A program made the translations under genes and the position numbers. This document shows, one piece after another, positions 56,989 through 64,000 of a stretch of 64,000 nucleotides of DNA. A model generated the notes under the pieces. The model worked only from the letters and a program-made list of their open reading frames with translations. It did no database searches and was not told the DNA's origin. This DNA comes from Plasmodium relictum. Lineage: Eukaryota; Apicomplexa; Aconoidasida; Haemosporida; Plasmodiidae. How positions within the stretch are numbered: the first letter of the stretch is position 1; each line of letters begins with the position of its first letter. Location of the stretch: contig NC_041685.1 in NCBI RefSeq assembly GCF_900005765.1, positions 310,001-374,000 of the forward strand. Reading direction: 5' to 3'.

Positions 56989-58109
56989 TTTAAAAATATG
57001 CACACTTTAAAGAAAAAAAAAATTCATGTAATTTAAATTTTTTATAATATTTCATTATATTCTTATAAAAAAAGAATAAAGAAAAAAAAACAAACAAAAA
57101 AACAAAAAAACAAAAAAACAAAAACTTAAGCTAAAACTAAAACTAAATAATCCATAATAATACTTGTAATTTTTATTTTATCATTTGATAAAAATTATAT
57201 TAATTTCAAATAAAAATAAATTTTTCACCTTAGAAATTTTAAAAAATTTTAAACGTAGAAAAAATAGCCCAAACTTAAAAGATTATTTGATGAATAAAAA
57301 AAAAATATAATAATTATTGCTTTCTAATTTACTAGTTTAATTAAAATTTTATTAATAAATACGAAATTTTTTTTTTTTTTTTTCAATAAAACTTTTTATA
57401 AAAAATGAAAAGAAATTGTAGATTAAATTAAATTGTACAAAAATATAATGCATATATAGGTATATATACATGTATATAAAAGTTATAAATAAAAGCAGAA
57501 AAAATATATATAGGAACTATAATTTTATAATTAATTTATAATAAAAAATTTATGAAATAGGTAAGTTTTCAGTAAAGAAAGATATCTTGGTTTTATTTAA
57601 TTTAAAACGTTAATTTTTTTTTTTTATTTTATTGCTTTTATTTATTTTGTTTTATTTTTTTTTATTTGTGGTAGTAAAACATATTGCATTTTTTTAGTAA
57701 TATTTGGATCCTTCATTGTAAATAGGAATTTTCAATATTTTTAAATTAGTTTAAAAGGAATTTTATATAACCAAAATTTTTACTGTGTTTGATAAAATTA
57801 AAAAAAATATATATAATTTTTTTCCTTTTTCGACTTATTCTAATATATATATATATATATATATATTATTTTTTTTAAACTTTTTGATATGTTTTTAAAA
57901 TTAAAGCATTTTATAATTATATTATTATTTTGTTTTATTTTATTTTTTTTTTTTTTGTGTGCATTTAAATTTACAATTAGAAACATGTAAATTAATTTTC
58001 ATTTTTTAGAAATATAAAATTTATGTTTTCATTACACTTATTCTACATATTAACAATTTGCACTATCTTTTGTTTAAGAAGATACTTTTACATTTTTTAT
58101 TAAATAAAG
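56989..58109. other. Divergent intergenic region
   Basis: 1.1 kb upstream of both REV1 (minus) and YKT6 (plus). It contains an AAAAAAAC-type short repeat (about 57085-57125), T runs and a (TA)n tract near 57844-57867. No gene was seen. Confidence 0.7.
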
Positions 58110-59455
58110 ATGAAATTGTTAGCAATTATTTTAACCAAACATATAGATGATGTTATATTTCTTTGTAATGCAACAGACTTAAACTCGTTAGAAAAAAAAT
58201 AAAAATATATTTAATGAATTAATATTTAAAATGATACCTTCAAAAAAGAAGTTTATAATTGCAATTTATTCATTTATAATTTTTAACTAAATATATTAAA
58301 ATAAATTTCATTAAATATATATTTAATATTTTGTAGCTATTCATTTATTAAAAAAAAGGCATTTAAAGAAGGAGCTTTTTTTGTAGCTAGAACTATACCT
58401 TCAAGGGTTTGTAAAAATCTATCTTTTTTTTTTTTTTTTATATATTTAATTTTTTTTTTTTTTAATTAGATAGAATATAATACAAAAGAAATTATAACTC
58501 ATGAAAATACCACAGTTTTTGCATTTAAGTATTTTGATAATATTTGTCCAGTAGTCATAACATCGGATAATTACCCTGAAAGGTTTTATTATTTTTTTTT
58601 TTTTTTCTTTTTTTTTGTATATTTTTATTAATATTTATGTAATTTTATATATAGTATTTTTATTTGCTTTATACAAATATGTGCATTTACTTTTTTTCTT
58701 TATAGAATAGCTTTTTATATGATAAATGAAATATATAGGGACTTCATAAATAATATACCTAAAAGTGAATGGATAGAAATAAAGCAAGATAATAAAATTT
58801 CTTTTAATTTAAATACATATTTAGAAAAATATAAGGTATATCACATAAAAAAAATTATGAGCAGGGAAAAAATATAAATTAACAACATAAATATATATAT
58901 TTATATGTTTTATTTTATATTTTTTCATAATTTAGGATCCCTTAAGCTGTGATGCCATAACTCAAACTAATATAAAAATTAATGAAAACATAGTAAAATT
59001 CCTAAATAATAATTTAACTACTTATAAATTTTTTTTAAAATAATTTTGATACTATATAAACTAATGAAAAGAAAAAAAAAAATTTTGAATAAGATTCTAT
59101 TTTTAATTTTTTATAAAAGCACTTCCTTAATGCAATTTTTCTTTTATTTTTTTTAAGGAAAAGGTTAGAATATCAATGGATTCCCTTATAAAGAATAGGG
59201 ACAATTTGGACGTTCTTGTTGATAAAAGCAAAGATTTATCAAGTAATTTTTTTATTTCGTTATATATTTGTTAATTTACATAATAATATATTTGTTTTAT
59301 TATGTGTTTATTTTATTATTATTATATTTTACTATCTTTTTTATTAGTATATGAGTAACATTATTTTTTTTATATATTTTTTTTTAGCTTCTACTAAACA
59401 TTTATTTAAGCAGAGTAAAAAACTCAAAAAAAAACAATGCTGTAGAATGATGTAA
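58110..59455 (+). CDS. YKT6: R-SNARE YKT6, longin family
   Basis: Seven exons join in frame with GT-AG borders: 58110-58186, 58337-58406, 58470-58582, 58706-58835, 58936-58992, 59158-59242 and 59388-59455. They give 199 residues, against 198 for human YKT6. The N-terminal longin domain includes FKEGAFFVARTIPSR, then KYFDNICPVVITSDNYPER. The SNARE helix starts about KINENIEKVRISMDSLI and contains NLDVLVDKSKDL, with Arg at the R-SNARE zero-layer position (KNRDN). The C-terminus is KKQCCRMM: adjacent cysteines for palmitoylation and CaaX-type farnesylation, as in CCIIM of animals. YKT6 works in ER-Golgi and endosomal fusion and cycles between membrane and cytosol. Plasmodium has two YKT6 paralogues; from memory this position suggests YKT6.2, not verified. 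Confidence 0.93.
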
Positions 59456-59532
59456 ATATTTTTTTTTTTTTTTTTTTTTAGTTATGTTCCATTTATATTT
59501 ATTGCTAATTATATATGTAAGTGTATTTTTTC

Positions 59533-59715
59533 ATGTCATTTTATTTCAACTTTTATTTAAAAATTTTTATTAATAAAAAAAATTCTGAGATGAATTCTAA
59601 TATTTTTAAATATGAAGTTTTATTTTATGCCATATTCAATATTATCATATATTTTTATTTGTTTATTAATATAAAAAAGAATACCTTATTAATACAAGCA
59701 TTATTTTCTCAATAA
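59533..59715 (+). CDS. Candidate small membrane-protein ORF, uncertain
   Basis: About 60 codons from ATG at 59533 (MSFYFNFYLKIFINKK) to TAA, with a second ATG at 59590 that would give 41 residues. A hydrophobic stretch (LFYAIFNIIIYFYLFINI) could span a membrane. The second half is more complex than typical intergenic DNA here. It lies 78 bases after the YKT6 stop, in what may simply be its 3' UTR. A/T-rich chance ORFs of this size are common, so it is only a candidate. Confidence 0.18.
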   Translation: MSFYFNFYLKIFINKKNSEMNSNIFKYEVLFYAIFNIIIYFYLFINIKKNTLLIQALFSQ

Positions 59716-60037
59716 AAAATAAAAAAAATAAAAAGAAAAATATGCTAAATAGAATAAGTAATATAAGATGAAATTCATAAGAAATTTATATTTAAAATAA
59801 AAAAAGATAATTAAAAAATTAATAAAGAAATATAAATATTAAAGAAAAAATATAAAAAAATAAATTTTATAATAAGACAGACAAAAAAAGAAAAAAAAAA
59901 AAGGAATAACAGAAAAATTAATGTAAGACAAAATTAGATATAACAAAAAGTACTGAAATATGAAAAAGAAATGTAAAAAATTAGATAAATTAAAAGATAT
60001 AAAAATAAAAATATAAACATTTAAAAAAAAAAAAAAA
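59716..60037. other. Upstream region of actin-like protein gene
   Basis: A-rich spacer of about 320 bases before the actin-like gene. Purine-rich on the plus strand, no ORF. Probably promoter and 5' UTR. Confidence 0.65.
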
Positions 60038-61654
60038 ATGGATATTGAAGAAAATGAAAATAAAATAAAAAATTACAGTCCAGTAACAAAAAATTTATAT
60101 ATGAAATTAAACAACCCTATAGGGTTACATGTTAATTTAGATAATTCACTTCCATCTAGTGAAAAAAAAAAAATAAATAATAGACTAAGTTTTAGTAGCT
60201 TTTCAAACACAACGTGCAGTGATATATTAAAATTAAATAACTTCTTGCGCATAGAAAATAATATATTACTATTAACTTTGAATAATTATTCTTTTAAGTT
60301 TGGTTTAGTAAATAAATTCGATTATAAATTACAAAGTTTAAGACTTCCTCAAATCGAAATCATTGAACCATGGAAAGAAATAGGTTATTTGTATCCTCCA
60401 TATAAAAATTACGATATTTTAGAAGAATCCATTTATTACTGTTTTAGTAATATATATAAAATAAATTTAAAAAATAAAGACATGTTTATTCCTTTTTCTA
60501 GTAGAAATAGTATAAGCGATTTTGCTACAATTGGAGGTATTTTATTTGAATCATTTCAAGTTCATAGTGTTGCATTTAAAGAACCTTCCTTTGTATCTTC
60601 CCTAATAATATTGGAAGAATTAAAAAAAGAAAAAGAAGGAATTTTATTTTATAAAGAGGATAATAGAAATAACGAAACATTTAGCTCCATAAACAGTGGG
60701 GCAATCAATAAAGAAGAAAAAAATATTATATGTAATGAAATGAAAATAGAGCAATCAAATGAAAAAAAAGGGATCAAAACTGAAATCAAAAAGAACCTTC
60801 CCAAAGAAGAATATTCCAATGAATGTATATCTAAACTAAAAAGATTAAATCTCTTTAATTTTACAGCTGTTATTGTTAACATTGGTAGCACTAAAACTTC
60901 TTGTACACCTATAATAAACGGAATACCCTTACCCGATCTAACTCACATATATTATATAGGGGGATATGATATAGATAACCAAATATTTGATGAAATGAAA
61001 AAGACGGAACTATATCAAAAAGATTTATCGATGGATATAGCAAAAATTGCAAAAGAAAAAAGAGTATTTACTCCAAAAAATAGAGAAGAATGTGGATATT
61101 TATCTCTACTCTACAATAGAAATCCCAAAAATTATTTAATAAGCTCCTTTGAACTAAGTTTTAATAAAATATTTGAGTCTGCTGTGAATTCAACGGAAAT
61201 ATTTTTCTCTCAATATTCTTTAGATAATTATTTAAAAACAGAATCCTATAAAAATTTACATAAATATGATCTTAATTTTAATTTTCTTTTTATGCAAAAT
61301 ACATTACCTAAAGTAATTTATAATACAATTCAAAAATGTCCAATAGATTATAGAAAGGAATTGTTTAACAATATTTATATTACTGGTGGTTCTAGTATCA
61401 TAAGAGGGTTCAGAGAAAGATTAGAAAATGAATTATACGACTTAATTAATAATCAGAATTTTTATAATAAAACAATAATTAATGTACATGTTTTAAAAAG
61501 GAAACTTTTACAAAAATACTCCATTTATGCAGGATCTCATTATTTTTTAGAGCTTTTTAATTATTATAATTATAATATAACAAAACAAGATTATGAAGAA
61601 TATGGGGAAAATATTTTAGCCAAATTTAGTTTACAAGGAAAATTATTATATTAA
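60038..61654 (+). CDS. Actin-like/actin-related protein
   Basis: A 538-residue single-exon protein. The actin-fold hallmarks are present in weakened form. The phosphate-2 loop reads VNIGSTKTSCTPIINGIPL (about 280-298; actin has DSGDGVTHTVPI). The adenosine motif is ITGGSSIIRGFRERLENEL (448-466). The C-terminus is ITKQDYEEYG, like ISKQEYDESG of actin. The phosphate-1 loop (LLLTLNNYSFKFGL, about 75-88) has lost the usual Asp-x-Gly pattern, so ATP hydrolysis is doubtful. A Lys/Glu-rich insert (about 195-265) and an N-terminal extension of about 70 residues make it longer than actin (375). It is one of the divergent apicomplexan ALPs or an ARP of a chromatin-remodelling or dynactin-type complex. 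I cannot place it in a subfamily. Confidence 0.85.
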   Translation: MDIEENENKIKNYSPVTKNLYMKLNNPIGLHVNLDNSLPSSEKKKINNRLSFSSFSNTTCSDILKLNNFLRIENNILLLTLNNYSFKFGLVNKFDYKLQSLRLPQIEIIEPWKEIGYLYPPYKNYDILEESIYYCFSNIYKINLKNKDMFIPFSSRNSISDFATIGGILFESFQVHSVAFKEPSFVSSLIILEELKKEKEGILFYKEDNRNNETFSSINSGAINKEEKNIICNEMKIEQSNEKKGIKTEIKKNLPKEEYSNECISKLKRLNLFNFTAVIVNIGSTKTSCTPIINGIPLPDLTHIYYIGGYDIDNQIFDEMKKTELYQKDLSMDIAKIAKEKRVFTPKNREECGYLSLLYNRNPKNYLISSFELSFNKIFESAVNSTEIFFSQYSLDNYLKTESYKNLHKYDLNFNFLFMQNTLPKVIYNTIQKCPIDYRKELFNNIYITGGSSIIRGFRERLENELYDLINNQNFYNKTIINVHVLKRKLLQKYSIYAGSHYFLELFNYYNYNITKQDYEEYGENILAKFSLQGKLLY

Positions 61655-62634
61655 CTTTTATTTAAAAAAAAATAAATATGATAATTATGTTTAAAATGAA
61701 AAATTTTGTAATAAATAACTTGTTTGCTGGTTTCTAATACCTAATTAAAATCATATAAACGTGTATATATGCACATACACTTTGTGTAATTTTTTTTTTC
61801 CTTGTTAAATTATATAATTCACAAAACGTCTTAAAGTATTGATTTTTTTTAATTTTCTTACTTTTCATAATTTTTTTATTCTATCTTCAAAAAAAGAAAA
61901 AAATTTTTTTTTTATTTTTTTCTAACTTTTTTATTACATTTCCGTAATGTATTTATATTATTATTTTATTTATTTACTTTTTTTATCTATTAAAATAAAA
62001 TTAATCCAAAATATATGAAGAATTTTATTCATATTTTATTATATAGAATTACTCGTTTAAAAAAAAAAAAGTGTTTTTTATAAAACATTTTTATAAGTTA
62101 TTAATTAAAAAATAATAAAATATTTAAAAATATAGCTAATATTTTATTTTATTATATCTTGTTTATTTTAGTGCTAACTAATTGTTTTTAGAACTGTGGA
62201 TTAAAATAATATTAGCATATATTATAAAAAAATTACTGAACAGTAAGTAGAAATAAAACTTATGTATAAATAATTAAAAAAAAAAAGGATAAAAGAGAAG
62301 AAAAAAGAAAAATTTTAATATAAAATATGTCTCTATTCAAAACTAATTAAATTTAACTATTTCTACAAAAGAAATATAATTGTAGCTACATTATTTTATT
62401 TAAAAATATATAATAATTTTATATAATTCGATTAAATATAATTACTGTCAGCTTCCTTATGAAAATTTAAAATAATTTTTTTTTTTTTTTCTTCAAATTT
62501 AAATTAATAAACAATTACTTAAATATAACAATAAATATTTTTAATTTCTCTTTTTTAATTCTTTTAAATTGAATAAGATAACACTGTATGGTTTCTTGAA
62601 TATAAAAATTAAAATTCTTTTCAATTTTATATAT
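61655..62634. other. Intergenic region upstream of NBP35
   Basis: 980 bases of A/T-rich DNA with T runs. The NBP35 frame is open a further 22 codons upstream (from 62569) but without ATG. No gene or RNA was recognised. Confidence 0.7.
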
Positions 62635-63894
62635 ATGTATGTATACACGAAAAAGGATTTAATTACATTTTTCTTTGGATCATTTGCAGGATTAGCCTTG
62701 AGTTATGCTTTAATTGAAAGAAGAAAGTTATTAGAATATTTGAATTATGGAATTAAGAGGTTAAAGAAAGTAAAAATAAAAAATAAAAAAAGCCCTGCAA
62801 ACACTATCCCAGAAGAATGTCCAGGTGTTGATAGTGAAAATGCAGGAAAGTCTAAAATATGTGAAGGTTGTCCCAATAGGAATATATGCAATGATCCCGA
62901 ATTGAAGAAAGAAAAAGAAAAAGAAAAAAATCGAATTTTCAATGATGTGAAAGAAAACTTAAAAAATGTCAAGTGTAAAATTTTGATATTATCTGGTAAA
63001 GGTGGTGTAGGAAAGTCTACTGTTGCTGCTCAAATTGCTTTTGCATTATCTTATTTAAATTATGATGTTGGATTATTAGATATTGATATATGTGGACCTT
63101 CTATTCCCATTTTAACAAAAACAGTAAATAGTGATGTGAATTACAGCATGAATGGATGGATACCAATTTATAAAAATAATTTATCTATCATGTCTGTTGG
63201 TTACTTATTACCGAACTTTGATGACCCTGTAATATGGAGAGGCCCCAAAAAAAATGGTTTAATTAAACAATTTTTGTGTGATGTTTACTGGAAGAATTTA
63301 GACTTTTTAATTATTGATACTCCACCAGGAACTAGTGATGAACATTTGACTATTTGTTCTTACTTAAAAGAAAATTTAGATGGTTGTTTGATTGTTACAA
63401 CCCCTCATATTCTCTCTATATGTGATGTTAAGAAGGAAATAGAATTCTGTAAAAAAACTAATATTCCAATTCTAGGTATTGTAGAAAATATGTATCAATC
63501 TATTTTTATATCAAACTACACAGTTGAAAATATGTGTTCAGAAATGAATGTGCCATATTCAGGAAGAGTAACTTTTCATCCAAATCTCATTGAGGCATGC
63601 CAAAAAGGTTTAGGTTGCTGTGATTTGGATCCATTTAGTTCATCATCTAAAGAAATATTTTTTTTATGCAAGTTTTTTATTGAAAAAATTCTCAAAAAAT
63701 GCACACAACAGTTAAATGAAAATAATGAAAACTCTTCATTAAAGGAAAACAAAGAAGAGAAAAAATGCAATGATGACGAAATATCAAATAAATTTAATAC
63801 TTCAAGTTGTATGAAGGAAAATTTACCAAAAGTTCAAATGTTAAATGAATTATTAAATGAAATCAATTTATGTATTGAAGAAAAAGATAAGTAA
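62635..63894 (+). CDS. NBP35: Cytosolic Fe-S cluster assembly P-loop ATPase NBP35, membrane-anchored
   Basis: The first in-frame ATG is at 62635 (MYVYTKKDLITFFFGSFAGL), giving 419 residues. A hydrophobic segment at about 8-25 (LITFFFGSFAGLALSYAL) followed by basic residues looks like an N-terminal membrane anchor. Apicomplexan NBP35 is known to sit on the mitochondrial outer surface by such an anchor. The Nbp35-specific four-cysteine motif is intact: C62-x13-C76-x2-C79-x5-C85, which binds an N-terminal [4Fe-4S]. The deviant Walker A GKGGVGKST (121-129), DIDICGPSIP, WRGPKKNGLIKQF and DTPPGTSDEH define the Mrp/NBP35 ATPase. NBP35 builds and hands over [4Fe-4S] clusters to cytosolic and nuclear proteins. 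The usual C-terminal CPxC motif after VENM is missing. A Glu/Asn-rich tail extends the C-terminus. Confidence 0.93.
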   Translation: MYVYTKKDLITFFFGSFAGLALSYALIERRKLLEYLNYGIKRLKKVKIKNKKSPANTIPEECPGVDSENAGKSKICEGCPNRNICNDPELKKEKEKEKNRIFNDVKENLKNVKCKILILSGKGGVGKSTVAAQIAFALSYLNYDVGLLDIDICGPSIPILTKTVNSDVNYSMNGWIPIYKNNLSIMSVGYLLPNFDDPVIWRGPKKNGLIKQFLCDVYWKNLDFLIIDTPPGTSDEHLTICSYLKENLDGCLIVTTPHILSICDVKKEIEFCKKTNIPILGIVENMYQSIFISNYTVENMCSEMNVPYSGRVTFHPNLIEACQKGLGCCDLDPFSSSSKEIFFLCKFFIEKILKKCTQQLNENNENSSLKENKEEKKCNDDEISNKFNTSSCMKENLPKVQMLNELLNEINLCIEEKDK

Positions 63895-64000
63895 TCATAT
63901 TTTTTAAAATGATAAGAAAATTAATATTTTTCGACATCTTAAAAAATACAGTATCTACTTGAAAAACAATAAATGTGTTGATTTATATATATATATCATT
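63895..64000. other. 3' flank of NBP35 at window end
   Basis: About 100 bases of A/T-rich sequence ending in a short (TA)n. No feature was recognised. Confidence 0.6.

Overview
The window reads as nuclear DNA of a malaria parasite (Plasmodium). The reasons are extreme A+T bias, intergenic DNA that is almost pure A/T with long homopolymers and (TA)n tracts, Asn/Lys/Glu-rich low-complexity inserts inside conserved proteins, short GT-AG introns, and apicomplexan-specific genes (SPM1-type microtubule protein, actin-like protein, NADH-dehydrogenase-like/SelD fusion, membrane-anchored NBP35). The base composition fits P. falciparum or an avian species such as P. gallinaceum/P. relictum. From memory the gene order resembles P. 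falciparum chromosome 9 (around PF3D7_0909xxx to 0910xxx). That synteny was not checked.

Layout, left to right: a PDCD5-type gene cut by the left edge (minus, tiny exons); an XRN2/Rat1-type 5'-3' exoribonuclease (plus); an SPM1/SAXO-type subpellicular microtubule protein with 32-residue repeats (plus); a signal-peptide protein of unknown function (minus, 3 exons); a RING-CH plus FHA protein with poly-Asn regions (plus); Sm-D3 (plus, 3 exons); a SKI2-type RNA helicase (plus); a SMYD-like SET-domain protein (minus); exportin-7 (minus, 6 exons); a 2223-residue charged repeat protein (plus); a single-pass membrane protein (plus); selenide, water dikinase fused to an oxidoreductase-like region (minus); REV1 (minus); the SNARE YKT6 (plus, 7 exons); an actin-like protein (plus); and NBP35 (plus).

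There is no operon logic. Neighbours differ in function and strand and are separated by 0.4 to 3 kb of A/T-rich DNA. Several genes fall into RNA metabolism (XRN2-type nuclease, Sm-D3, SKI2 helicase). Others cover nuclear export, translesion DNA synthesis, selenophosphate supply, Fe-S assembly and vesicle fusion. I saw no tRNA, rRNA, CRISPR array, transposon or integrated virus. I could work out exon structures for PDCD5, the secreted protein, Sm-D3, exportin-7 and YKT6. Several long ORFs open at a non-ATG codon, and for those I moved the start to the first sensible in-frame ATG.

The points most worth a second look are: NBP35 lacking the C-terminal CPxC cluster motif; a higher-order (3 x 32 residue) repeat in SPM1; a degenerate nucleotide-binding motif in the SelD fusion; a CxxC/CxxC element in REV1; two uncharacterised signal-peptide proteins; and a few unexplained islands of non-repetitive sequence in otherwise A/T-only intergenic DNA.
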